A stretch of DNA of 55,298 bases from Phycicoccus flavus. Its GTDB lineage: Bacteria; Actinomycetota; Actinomycetes; Actinomycetales; Dermatophilaceae. The notes beneath the pieces were generated by a model. The model was not told the DNA's origin. It saw nothing but the letters and a program-made list of their open reading frames with translations, and searched no databases. The DNA lies in contig NZ_SAYU02000023.1 in the NCBI RefSeq assembly GCF_004025965.2, positions 1 through 55,298 of the forward strand. Direction: 5' to 3'. Positions 24,896 to 32,740 of this stretch are shown here, piece by piece. Made by a program: the position numbers and the translations under genes. Numbering within the stretch: position 1 is the stretch's first letter; every line of letters starts with the position of its first letter.

Positions 24896-26392
24896 TCAGA
24901 GGCGGCGCACGACCCGGCGGGAGCGCGTGAGCAGGTCCTCGCGCTTGGCCTCGTCGAAGCCGTCCCAGGTGCGGGTCACCATCCGGCTGCGGGCGTTGCC
25001 CTCGAACACCTCGCGGTGGTGGTCGACGAAGCCCCAGTAGAGGGCGTCCCAGTCCTCGCGCCAGTCGCCGGGGCCGAAGTCGGTCATCTTCTTCAGGTAG
25101 TTGCTCCCCGAGACGTACGGCTTGGTCGTGATGCCGGTCCCCGCCGCGAACTGCGACATCGCGTAGACGTTCGGCACCATGACCCAGTCGTAGGCGTCGA
25201 CGAAGAACGCCATGAACCACTCGTAGACCTCGTCGGGGTCGGTGCGCAGCAGGCACATCGCGTTGCCCAGCACCATGAGCCGCTCGATGTGGTGGGCGTA
25301 CCCGCGCTCGATGACGCCGGCGACGACGTGGTCGACCGGGTCCAGGCCGGTCGACGCGTCCCACCAGCCGTCGGCCAGGGACCGGGTGTGCCGCAGGTGG
25401 TTCGAGGTCCGCATGCGCCGGCCGTACAGGTGGTAGGTGGCCCGCATGTACTCGCGCCAGCCGATGACCTGCCTTACGAAGCCCTCGAGCGAGGCCAGCG
25501 GCACGTCCCGCTCGTCGGCGGCGTCGAGCACCGCGTCCAGCACCTCCTGCGGCGTGAGCAGCCCGCAGTTGAGCGGCGGGGTGATGACGGCGTGGAAGAC
25601 GAACGGGTGCTCGGTGGCGACGGCGTCCTCGTACGGCCCGAACTGCTCCAGCCGCTCCTCGACGAACTCGCGCAGGCAGGCCCGTGCCTGCTCGTGGGTC
25701 ACCGGCCAGTCGAAGGTGTCGGCCCGGCCGGGGGCGTCCGGGAACGCCTCCCCGACCCAGGCGATGGCCTCGTCGACCTCGGGCAGCCGCTCCACCGGCT
25801 CCCGCCGCGGCACGTCGTGGCCCTTCGGCAGCTTCTTGCGGTTGTCCTCGTCGAAGGACCACTGCCCGCCCACCGGCCGGTCGTGGCCCTTGCCCTCGAC
25901 GAGGACGTCCAGCCGCTGCCGCTGCCACTCGTAGAACGAGGCCATCCTGGCCCGGTGCGAGTCGAACCACTCGGTGAGCTGCGGCCGCGTCGTGAGGAAG
26001 CACGGTGTCTCCTCGACGTCCTCGGGCGCGAGGTCGACCTTCGCGTCGTGGAAGGCGCGGCGGACGTCGCGCAGCAGCCAGTCGTCGACGACGTCGTGCA
26101 GGCGGACCTCGTCCGGGTCGGCATCGGCGAGGTACTCGGTGAGCCGGGTGCGGGTCTTGCGGCGGGTGTCGGTCTCGATGACGTCGACGTCGAAGCCCTT
26201 CTCGCGCAGCCGGTCCGCGAAGAGCCGCATCGACGCCCGGTGCAGCACGAGCTTCTGGGCGTGGAACGGCTGGTGCCGGAAGAGCAGGTCGTCCTCGACG
26301 AGGACGAACCGGGTGCCCTGGGGCTCCTCGAGCAGCGACTCGAACAGCTGGTGCGGGAAGACGAGGCGCAGCCGGCGGGTGGATCGGGGCAC
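24896..26392 (-). CDS. cryptochrome/photolyase-related protein (FeS-BCP/PhrB-like branch)
   Basis: A 498-residue protein of the deoxyribodipyrimidine-photolyase-related branch. The N-terminal LRLVFPHQLF opens a Rossmann antenna-type domain; the C-terminal FAD domain shows GWREYMRATY, MRTSNHLRHTR, HHIERLMVLGNAMCLLRTDP and FMAFFVDAYDWVMVPNVYAM. After KPYVSGSNYLKKM, where iron-sulfur members carry a C-x-x-C and a third cysteine, this protein reads TDFGPGDWREDWDALYWGF with no cysteine. The cluster is therefore probably absent. Role: light-driven DNA repair or light sensing. It neighbours a carotenoid operon, as phr genes do in light-induced actinobacterial clusters. GTG 26392 follows a TACGGT box. 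Confidence 0.85.
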   Translation of the reverse strand: MPRSTRRLRLVFPHQLFESLLEEPQGTRFVLVEDDLLFRHQPFHAQKLVLHRASMRLFADRLREKGFDVDVIETDTRRKTRTRLTEYLADADPDEVRLHDVVDDWLLRDVRRAFHDAKVDLAPEDVEETPCFLTTRPQLTEWFDSHRARMASFYEWQRQRLDVLVEGKGHDRPVGGQWSFDEDNRKKLPKGHDVPRREPVERLPEVDEAIAWVGEAFPDAPGRADTFDWPVTHEQARACLREFVEERLEQFGPYEDAVATEHPFVFHAVITPPLNCGLLTPQEVLDAVLDAADERDVPLASLEGFVRQVIGWREYMRATYHLYGRRMRTSNHLRHTRSLADGWWDASTGLDPVDHVVAGVIERGYAHHIERLMVLGNAMCLLRTDPDEVYEWFMAFFVDAYDWVMVPNVYAMSQFAAGTGITTKPYVSGSNYLKKMTDFGPGDWREDWDALYWGFVDHHREVFEGNARSRMVTRTWDGFDEAKREDLLTRSRRVVRRL

Positions 26393-26399
26393 GTCCTCG

Positions 26400-26405
26400 A
26401 CCGTA
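26400..26405 (-). promoter_or_regulatory. -10 box TACGGT of photolyase-related gene
   Basis: On the minus strand TACGGT ends 7 nt before GTG 26392, the leaderless spacing seen at other genes here. Confidence 0.45.
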
Positions 26406-26477
26406 GCCGCCGGGGCGGCGAGCGGTGGCGGCCCGCCCGCCGGTGTCGAAGGTCGGCGTCCAGGACGGCCGCCGGGG

Positions 26478-27734
26478 TCAGGACGCCCGCAGGGCCTCCA
26501 GGACCGCGCCCGCCACCCGCTGCCCCGAGACCAGCGCCCCCTGGATCGACGCGGTGTCGCGGTGGTCGCCCGCGACGTAGACGCCCTCGGCGACCCGCGC
26601 CGGCGAGGTGACCCGCAGCGGCGCCGGCTGGGCGGGCAGCGCGTCCCACACGTCGTCGCGCCGGATCGTGTGCCAGCCCGCCGTCGAGGTGCCGAACACC
26701 TCGCCGGCCTGGCGGCGCACGTCGTCCTCGGACGGGTCGTCGTCCGGGCCGAGCAGGGTGGTGACCTCGAGGAGGTGACGGCCCGGCGGGGCGTAGGACG
26801 GCACGGCGTTGCTGACGACGGCGGCGTTGACCATCGGCCCGCGGCGGCGGCCGTCGACGACGACGAGGTCGGAGTCCGTCGGCGCCTCGTCGGCGGCGAA
26901 CCACCAGGTCCGTAGGCCCCGGGTGGTCGGCGCGGGCACGTCCGGGAGCAGGTGCCCGACGGTCTCGGGCCCGACGGCGACGACGACCGCGCGGGCGGTG
27001 AGCGAGGTCCCGTCGGCGCAGACCACGACCGGCTCCGCGCCCGCCTGCACGCCGATGACCGGGTTCGCCAGCCGCAGGTCCGGCGGCAGGGCGCGGCGCC
27101 GCGAGCGGTCGGCGATCCACTCCGGCAGCGCCTGGATCCCGCGGGCCGGCAGCCCGGGCACCCCGAGGGCGAACATCCGCACGAGCAGCCGGACGTAGGC
27201 CTCGGAGGTCTCCCCACGGTCCTCGGCGACGACCCCGGCGAGGAAGGGCTCGACGACCTCGGTGCGCAGCGGGCCGGACACCCCGGCGGCGTCGAGACCC
27301 TCGCGCAGAGGGCGGTCGGGGCCGCGGACGACCGAGCGGGGGGCGGTGAGCGCCGGCGCCGCCCAGCGGCCCAGCGCCGCGAGCCCCGACGGGGAGAGCA
27401 GACCGCTGCGCAGGGTGGCCGCGATGCCGCCCGGCCGGCGCAGCGGGTGCGCCAGCGTCGCCAGCCCGGTCTCGCGGCGCACGAGCAGCCCGGCGCCGAA
27501 GGACCGCAGCGCCAGGTCGGCGACGTCGACGAAGCGCCGCACCGCGGGGTAGGCCGGGTTGAGCACCTGGAAGCCGCGGTCCAGCAGGTAGCCGTCGACC
27601 TCGTCGGTGCGCTGCCGACCACCGACGACGCCCTCGCTCTCGACGTGCACGACGTGGCGTCCGGCCTCGGCCAGACGGTCCGCGCACCGCAGTCCCGCGA
27701 GCCCGGCCCCGACGACGACGACGTCCGCATCCAT
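26478..27734 (-). CDS. FAD/NAD(P)-dependent oxidoreductase (amine oxidase/phytoene desaturase-like)
   Basis: A 418-residue flavoprotein. DVVVVGAGLAGLRCADRLAE and GGRQRTDEVDGYLLDRGFQVL are the FAD-binding motifs of the flavin amine oxidase/CrtI superfamily, and GVYVAGDHRDTASIQGAL is the C-terminal FAD contact. It is shorter and more divergent than CrtI. The role is unknown; position beside the carotenoid operon, divergent from crtE, suggests a part in carotenoid modification or light response. ATG 27734 has a TAGGGT box 6 nt upstream. Confidence 0.8.
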   Translation of the reverse strand: MDADVVVVGAGLAGLRCADRLAEAGRHVVHVESEGVVGGRQRTDEVDGYLLDRGFQVLNPAYPAVRRFVDVADLALRSFGAGLLVRRETGLATLAHPLRRPGGIAATLRSGLLSPSGLAALGRWAAPALTAPRSVVRGPDRPLREGLDAAGVSGPLRTEVVEPFLAGVVAEDRGETSEAYVRLLVRMFALGVPGLPARGIQALPEWIADRSRRRALPPDLRLANPVIGVQAGAEPVVVCADGTSLTARAVVVAVGPETVGHLLPDVPAPTTRGLRTWWFAADEAPTDSDLVVVDGRRRGPMVNAAVVSNAVPSYAPPGRHLLEVTTLLGPDDDPSEDDVRRQAGEVFGTSTAGWHTIRRDDVWDALPAQPAPLRVTSPARVAEGVYVAGDHRDTASIQGALVSGQRVAGAVLEALRAS

Positions 27735-27740
27735 GCCCCG

Positions 27741-27746
27741 ACCCTA
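27741..27746 (-). promoter_or_regulatory. -10 box TAGGGT of FAD oxidoreductase gene
   Basis: On the minus strand TAGGGT ends 6 nt before ATG 27734, consistent with a leaderless transcript. Confidence 0.5.
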
Positions 27747-27776
27747 CGGTCGCGGGGGCCTCCCGGGGCCGCCCAA

Positions 27777-27810
27777 CGCTGTCGAGGGTCGGGGGCCGCT
27801 GTCGAGGGTC
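27777..27810. promoter_or_regulatory. 14-bp direct repeat upstream of the carotenoid operon
   Basis: CGCTGTCGAGGGTC occurs at 27777-27790 and again at 27797-27810, giving a 20-bp period (about two helical turns). It lies between the divergent FAD oxidoreductase and crtE genes, about 55-90 bp upstream of crtE. Such spacing suits an activator binding one face of the DNA. No housekeeping -10 box is obvious before crtE. Confidence 0.5.
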
Positions 27811-27863
27811 CGGGTGCCGGAGTGGGACCCTTTGGTTGAATCGAGTCCCCGGCCCCGACGGAA

Positions 27864-29000
27864 ATGAACGGGTGGTCCATGAGTGCCGAGGCCGTTCCCG
27901 ACGTCACCGACGTCGCGGCAGCCGACGACGCCGCGGTGGTCGACGACGTGCTGAGCGAGGTCCACGCCGAGCTCTCCCGCACGCTCGACGGTCTCCGCGC
28001 CGCCCTGCGGTCGGCGGCCGGCCAGGACGGCCCGCTGCGCCCGGGTGCCCTGCACGTCGACCTCGTCGCCGAGCTCGGTCGGCGACTAGCCGGGCCCGGC
28101 AAGCGGGTGCGTCCGCGGCTGGCCCATCGCGGCTGGCTGCTCGCGGGCGGCGAGGACGCCACCCGGCCCGGCCTGCTCCGGGTCGCCGCCGCCCTCGAGC
28201 TGCTGCACCTCTTCGGCCTCGTGCAGGACGACGTCATGGACCGCTCGGACACCCGGCGCGGCACCCCGACGGTGCACGTCGAGGCCTCGCGCCGGCACAC
28301 CGCGCACGACGGGCTCGGCGACCCGGTGCTCTTCGGCGACAGCGTCGCCGTGCTGCTCGGCGACCTCGCCCTGGCCGAGGCCGCGGCGCTCGTCGCCGGC
28401 TGCCCGCCCGAGGTGCGGCACGTCTGGCGGGTCATGACCGCCGAGCTCGTCGAGGGGCAGCTGCTCGACGTCACGCACACCGCCGACCGCCGCCGCGACC
28501 TCGCCACCTCGCGCCGGATCGCCCGCTTCAAGAGCGGGCGGTACACGATCACCCGGCCGCTGCAGCTCGGCGCGCTCGTCGCCGGGGCGGACGCGGCGCT
28601 CGTCGACCGGCTCGGCACCTGGGGCGACCTCGTCGGCGACGCCTTCGCCCTGCGCGACGACGTGCTCGGCGTCTGGGGCGACCCCGAGGTCACCGGCAAG
28701 CCCGCCGGGGACGACCTGCGCTCCGGCAAGCCGACGGTGCTGCTCGTCTGGGCCGCCGAGGCACTCCCCGACGCCGACCGCCACCTGCTCGACGCCTGCG
28801 ACGCCGGCGGGCTCGACCCGGCGGGGACGCTCGCCCTGCAGCACGCCATGGAGCGGGCCGGGGTGCGGCAGCGTGCCGAGGACGAGATCCGCCGGCTCAC
28901 CACCCGCGCCGACCGCATCGTCCCCCGGCTGACCACCGATCCCGACGCCGCGCAGGCACTGCGCGAGGTCGTCCGCTCCGTCGCCTGGAGGTCCTCGTGA
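27864..29000 (+). CDS. crtE: geranylgeranyl diphosphate synthase (polyprenyl synthetase)
   Basis: A 378-residue trans-prenyltransferase making GGPP from IPP and allylic diphosphates, the entry to the carotenoid route. The first aspartate-rich motif is LVQDDVMDRSDTRRGTPTVH (near residue 122); the second is LRDDVLGVWGDPEVTGKPAG, with G-D-D-L-R-S-G-K after it. The N-terminus is an acidic extension of low conservation. ATG 27864 or 27879 could be the start; neither has a strong ribosome binding site. It heads an operon in which crtI starts inside its stop codon (GTGA). Confidence 0.92.
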   Translation: MNGWSMSAEAVPDVTDVAAADDAAVVDDVLSEVHAELSRTLDGLRAALRSAAGQDGPLRPGALHVDLVAELGRRLAGPGKRVRPRLAHRGWLLAGGEDATRPGLLRVAAALELLHLFGLVQDDVMDRSDTRRGTPTVHVEASRRHTAHDGLGDPVLFGDSVAVLLGDLALAEAAALVAGCPPEVRHVWRVMTAELVEGQLLDVTHTADRRRDLATSRRIARFKSGRYTITRPLQLGALVAGADAALVDRLGTWGDLVGDAFALRDDVLGVWGDPEVTGKPAGDDLRSGKPTVLLVWAAEALPDADRHLLDACDAGGLDPAGTLALQHAMERAGVRQRAEDEIRRLTTRADRIVPRLTTDPDAAQALREVVRSVAWRSS

Positions 29001-30502
29001 AGGTCGTCGTCGTCGGAGCCGGCCTGTCCGGGCTCGCGGCCGCCTGCCACCTCACCGCCGCCGGGCACGACGTCACCGTCCTGGAGCGCGAGGACGTCGT
29101 CGGCGGCCGGGCGGGCACGCTGCGGCTCGGCGACTTCCGCTTCGACCCCGGCCCCGTCGTCATGACCATGCCCGAGCTGCTCGCCGCCCCGATCCGCGCG
29201 GTCGGCGGCGACCCCGAGGCGCTCGTCCCCATGGAGCGGCTCGACCCCGCCTACCGGGCGGTCTACCCCGACGGCAGCGAGCTGTCCGTCCGCGCCGACA
29301 TGGGCGACCTGCGCGAGGAGATCGCGCGGCTCTGCGGTCCCGCCGACGCCGCCGGCTTCGACCGCTTCCTCGACTGGCTGCAGGAGATGTACGACGTCGA
29401 GTTCGACACCTTCATCGACGCCAACTACGGCTCGGTGCTCGACCTCGTCCGCTCGCCCGGGACCGCCGCCCGGCTGCTGCGGCTCGGCGGGCTCGGGGCC
29501 CTCGGGCCGAAGGTCGCCTCGTTCTTCGAGGACGACCGCCTGCACCGCATCTTCTCCTTCCAGTCCCTCTACGCCGGGGTCGCGCCGGCCAAGGCGCGGG
29601 CCGTCTTCGCCGTCATCACGTACATGGACACCGTGCGCGGCGTCTTCTACCCGACCGGCGGGATGCACCGGGTGCCGGTGGGGATGGCGCACGCGCTCAC
29701 CGACGCCGGGGGCACCGTCCACCTCGGGGTCGAGGTGACCGAGGTCCTGCGCCGCGGCGACGGGGCGGTGGCCGGCGTCGCCACCGCGGACGGCGACCGG
29801 CTGGCCGCCGACGCCGTCGTCTGCACCCTCGACCTGCCGGTCGCCTACGACCGGCTGCTGCCCGGCGTCCCCGGCCCGCGGTCGACCCGCCGCGGCGAGT
29901 TCTCGCCGTCGGCGGTCGTCTGGCACGTCGGCGCCACCGGCCGGCCGGGACCGCACCTGCGCCACCACAACATCCACTTCGGCGACGCCTGGGACGGCGC
30001 CTTCGAGGCGCTCGTCGACCGCCGCGAGCTCATGCCCGACCCCTCCCGGCTCGTCACCGTGCCGACGGTCAGCGACCCGACGGCGGCGCCGGACGGCTCG
30101 AGCGCCCTCTACGTCCTGGAGCCGGTGCCGCACCTGGGCTCGCGGCTGGACTGGCAGCGCGAGGCCGGGCCGATGCGCGAGCGGCTGCACGCCTTCCTCG
30201 AGGCCGGGGGCTACCCCACCGACGTCGTCGAGGAGCGGCTCGTGACCCCGCCGGACTGGGCGGCCGCGGGCATGCACCTCGGCACGCCGTTCGCGATGGC
30301 GCACACCTTCGGGCAGTCCGGGCCGTTCCGGCCGAGCAACGTCGACCGGCGGGTGCCGGGGCTCGTGTTCGCCGGGTCGGGGACGACGCCGGGCGTCGGC
30401 GTCCCGATGGTCCTCGTCAGCGGCAGGCTCGCCGCCGAGCGGGTGCAGGAGTACGCCGGGGCCGCCCGCCCCCGGACCCGACCCGCCGGGGTGGCGCGGT
30501 GA
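28997..30502 (+). CDS. crtI: phytoene desaturase
   Basis: A 501-residue FAD enzyme converting phytoene to lycopene in the membrane. The N-terminal VVVVGAGLSGLAAACHL and EREDVVGGRAGTLRLGDFRF are the dinucleotide-binding motif; RIFSFQSLYAGVAPAKA, FYPTGGMHRVPVGMA and the C-terminal LVFAGSGTTPGVGVPMVLVS are typical CrtI signatures. The start is GTG 28997, overlapping the crtE stop by 4 bp, with GGAGG upstream. The stop overlaps the crtB-idi start in the same way, so expression is tightly coupled. Confidence 0.94.
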   Translation: MKVVVVGAGLSGLAAACHLTAAGHDVTVLEREDVVGGRAGTLRLGDFRFDPGPVVMTMPELLAAPIRAVGGDPEALVPMERLDPAYRAVYPDGSELSVRADMGDLREEIARLCGPADAAGFDRFLDWLQEMYDVEFDTFIDANYGSVLDLVRSPGTAARLLRLGGLGALGPKVASFFEDDRLHRIFSFQSLYAGVAPAKARAVFAVITYMDTVRGVFYPTGGMHRVPVGMAHALTDAGGTVHLGVEVTEVLRRGDGAVAGVATADGDRLAADAVVCTLDLPVAYDRLLPGVPGPRSTRRGEFSPSAVVWHVGATGRPGPHLRHHNIHFGDAWDGAFEALVDRRELMPDPSRLVTVPTVSDPTAAPDGSSALYVLEPVPHLGSRLDWQREAGPMRERLHAFLEAGGYPTDVVEERLVTPPDWAAAGMHLGTPFAMAHTFGQSGPFRPSNVDRRVPGLVFAGSGTTPGVGVPMVLVSGRLAAERVQEYAGAARPRTRPAGVAR

Positions 30503-32037
30503 CGGCCCCCGAGGCCGCCCTGCTCGCCGCCGGCTACACCCGCTGCGCCGAGCTGACCCGCGAGCACGGCACGACGTACTTCTGGGGCGCCCGGCTGCTG
30601 CCCGCCGAGCGCCGGCGGCACGTCCACGCCGTCTACGCCCTGGCCCGGCTGGCCGACGACATCGTCGACCTCGCCGGTGACGAGCCGGTGGCGACGACGT
30701 CCGCGCGGCTGGACCGCTTCGAGGCGTCCTTCTGGTCGGCGCTGCACAGCGGGCACTCCACCGACCCCGTCCTCGCCGCGGTCGTCACGAGCGTGCGCGA
30801 GTGCGGCATCCCCGACGAGTGCTTCGCCCGCTTCTTCGGCGCCATGCGCACCGACCTCACCCGGACGACGTACGAGACGTGGGAGGACCTGCTCGGCTAC
30901 ATGGACGGCAGCGCCGCCGTCATCGGCGAGATGATGCTGCCCGTCCTCGAGCCCGGCGCCGAGGTCCGGCAGCCGGCCCGGGCCCTCGGCCTGGCGTTCC
31001 AGCTGACGAACTTCCTCCGCGACGTCGGCGAGGACCTGGACCGCGGGCGCGTCTACGTCCCCCAGGAGGACCTGCGCCGGTTCGGGGCCGACCCCGCCGC
31101 ACGGACGGCGACGCCGGAGTGGCAGCGGCTCATGGCCTTCGAGATCGCCCGCAACCGGCGGCTGTACCGCGAGGCCGACGCCGGGCTGTCCGCGCTGCCC
31201 CCGGCCTCCCGCCGCTGCGTCGCCACGGCCCGCGTCCTCTACGCCCGCATCCTCGAGCGCATCGAGGACGCCGGGTACGACGTCTTCGCCACCCGCGTGC
31301 GCGTCTCCACCCCGGCCAAGGTCGCGCTCAGCGCCCGGATGGTCCTCTCCCGCGACCCGGTGCGGCTCGTCCGGCGCGACCGGGCCGCCGCCCGCCCGGA
31401 CGAGGCCTGGGTCGCCGACCACGACGTCGTCCTCCTCGACGACGCCGGCCGCGCCGTCGGCACCGCCCCGAAGTCGACCGTGCACCACGACGCGACACCG
31501 CTGCACCTCGGCTTCTCCTGCTACGTCGTCGACGACGACGGGCGGCTGCTCGTCACCACCCGCGCGGCGGACAAGCCGAGCTTCCCCGGCGTCGTCACGA
31601 ACAGCGTGTGCGGGCACCCCCGCCCCGGCGAGCCGCTCGAGGACGCCGTCCGGCGCCGTGTGCGCGACGAGCTCGGGGTCGAGGTCGGCCCGGTCCGTCT
31701 CGTCCTGCCCGACTTCCGCTACCGGGCGGTCCAGGGCGGGCTCGTCGAGCACGAGCTGTGCCCCGTCCTCGTGGCGCGGGCGACCGACACCGCCCTCGTC
31801 CCCGACCCGGCCGAGGTGGACGACGCGCACTGGGAGCCGTGGTCGGGGTTCGCCGCCGACGTGCTGGCGGGCCGCCGCGCCGTGTCGCCCTGGTGCGCGG
31901 CGCAGGTGCCGTTGCTCGCCGGGCTCGGCCCCGACCCGTCGGGCTGGCCGGAGGGCTCGCCGGACGCGCTGCCCCCGGCCGCGCGGGTCGACGCGCCCGC
32001 CGCGGGCGTCCGGGCCGACGACGCCGAGGTGGTCTGA
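30499..32037 (+). CDS. crtB-idi: fusion of phytoene synthase and type I IPP isomerase
   Basis: One frame of 512 residues holds two enzymes. Residues 1 to about 295 are phytoene synthase (two GGPP to phytoene): YALARLADDIVD holds the first Asp motif, and NFLRDVGEDLDRGRVYVPQE the second. Residues about 305-470 are a Nudix-type isopentenyl diphosphate isomerase: HHDATPLHLGFSCYV, the catalytic cysteine in TNSVCGHP (about 371), PGEPLEDAVRRRVRDELGV, and the glutamate pair in VEHELCPV (about 417-419). A Pro/Ala tail follows. The junction RLVRRDRAAARPDEAW is continuous, with no stop or internal ribosome binding site. The fusion would couple IPP/DMAPP balance to carotenoid output. GTG 30499 overlaps the crtI stop. 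Confidence 0.93.
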   Translation: MTAPEAALLAAGYTRCAELTREHGTTYFWGARLLPAERRRHVHAVYALARLADDIVDLAGDEPVATTSARLDRFEASFWSALHSGHSTDPVLAAVVTSVRECGIPDECFARFFGAMRTDLTRTTYETWEDLLGYMDGSAAVIGEMMLPVLEPGAEVRQPARALGLAFQLTNFLRDVGEDLDRGRVYVPQEDLRRFGADPAARTATPEWQRLMAFEIARNRRLYREADAGLSALPPASRRCVATARVLYARILERIEDAGYDVFATRVRVSTPAKVALSARMVLSRDPVRLVRRDRAAARPDEAWVADHDVVLLDDAGRAVGTAPKSTVHHDATPLHLGFSCYVVDDDGRLLVTTRAADKPSFPGVVTNSVCGHPRPGEPLEDAVRRRVRDELGVEVGPVRLVLPDFRYRAVQGGLVEHELCPVLVARATDTALVPDPAEVDDAHWEPWSGFAADVLAGRRAVSPWCAAQVPLLAGLGPDPSGWPEGSPDALPPAARVDAPAAGVRADDAEVV

Positions 32038-32040
32038 GGG

Positions 32041-32406
32041 ATGCCGGACCGGTACCAGTACCTGCTGCTCATGGCCGGGTGCCTGGCGGTGACGCTGCCC
32101 CTGGAGTGGGCCTTCCGGGCCCGGGTCTACCGGCGGCCGCGACGCCTGCTGCTCGCGCTGGCACCGGTGCTCGTCGTCTTCGTCGCCTGGGACGTGCTCG
32201 GCATCGTCCGCGGCCACTGGACCTACAGCGAGCGGTACACCACCGGCATCCTCCTGCCGCTGGACGTCCCCCTGGAGGAGCTCGTCTTCTTCGTCGTCGT
32301 GCCCGTCTGCGGGCTGCTGACCTACGAGTCGGTCGGCACCGTCCTGGGCTGGGTGCGGTCCCGGTCGCGCGGCGGCGAGCGGGCGCAGGAGCGCGCCGAT
32401 GCCTGA
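32041..32406 (+). CDS. crtYc: lycopene cyclase subunit, CrtYc-like
   Basis: A 121-residue membrane protein with three hydrophobic segments. It carries the lycopene cyclase domain signature LPLDVPLEELVFFVVVPVC, whose P-x-E-E is the conserved acidic motif of the heterodimeric CrtYc/Yd cyclases. With CrtYd it cyclises the ends of lycopene to rings; beta rings are expected because CrtU downstream acts on them. ATG 32041 is 3 bp after the crtB-idi stop, with GAGGG overlapping that stop. The 3' end overlaps crtYd by 8 bp. Confidence 0.9.
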   Translation: MPDRYQYLLLMAGCLAVTLPLEWAFRARVYRRPRRLLLALAPVLVVFVAWDVLGIVRGHWTYSERYTTGILLPLDVPLEELVFFVVVPVCGLLTYESVGTVLGWVRSRSRGGERAQERADA

Positions 32407-32740
32407 GTACACCGTGCTCGCCGTGCTGTCGGTGCTGCTCGTCCTGGCCGTCGAGCGGCTGTGGCTGCGCACCGGCGTGCTGCGGACGGCGCAGTTCTGG
32501 CTGGCCATGGCCATCGTCGGGGCCTTCCAGGTCCTCGTCGACGGGTGGCTGACCAAGCTGTCGGCGCCGATCGTCCTCTACGACGAGGCGCAGACCCTGG
32601 GCGTGCGCGCCCCCTGGGACATCCCGGTCGAGGACTTCCTCTTCGGCTGGAGCATGGTGACCCTGACGATCATCGGCTGGGCGGCACTCGGCCGCCGGCA
32701 GGAGCCCCGGCGGCAGCCGCGGAAGGACGAGGCGAGATGA
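32399..32740 (+). CDS. crtYd: lycopene cyclase subunit, CrtYd-like
   Basis: A 113-residue membrane protein with about three helices, the second half of the heterodimeric lycopene cyclase. The motif APWDIPVEDFLFGWSMVTL parallels the PLEE segment of CrtYc and supplies the second acidic pair. The N-terminal helix is PEYTVLAVLSVLLVLAVERL. ATG 32399 lies within the end of crtYc, and the stop overlaps the next gene's ATG (ATGA). Homologous pairs (LbtBC, CrtYe/Yf) make C50 rings, but no elongase accompanies this pair, so C40 cyclisation is preferred. Confidence 0.88.
   Translation: MPEYTVLAVLSVLLVLAVERLWLRTGVLRTAQFWLAMAIVGAFQVLVDGWLTKLSAPIVLYDEAQTLGVRAPWDIPVEDFLFGWSMVTLTIIGWAALGRRQEPRRQPRKDEAR

Noticed and set aside
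26478-27734. A second phytoene desaturase (crtI or crtD)
   Set aside because: It has the FAD motifs but is shorter and lacks CrtI-specific blocks; crtI itself is clear at 28997-30502, so only a general oxidoreductase call is justified.
24896-30304. A 1802-codon open frame on the minus strand across the photolyase-related gene and the carotenoid genes
   Set aside because: It joins the real photolyase-related protein at its 3' part to antisense reading of other genes. Composition (runs of Arg, Gly, Ala) and known motifs on the other strand show that the rest is a shadow of GC-rich coding DNA.
32041-32740. C50 carotenoid cyclase pair (decaprenoxanthin or sarcinaxanthin type)
   Set aside because: No lycopene elongase gene accompanies the pair, and CrtU downstream needs beta rings on a C40 carotene.
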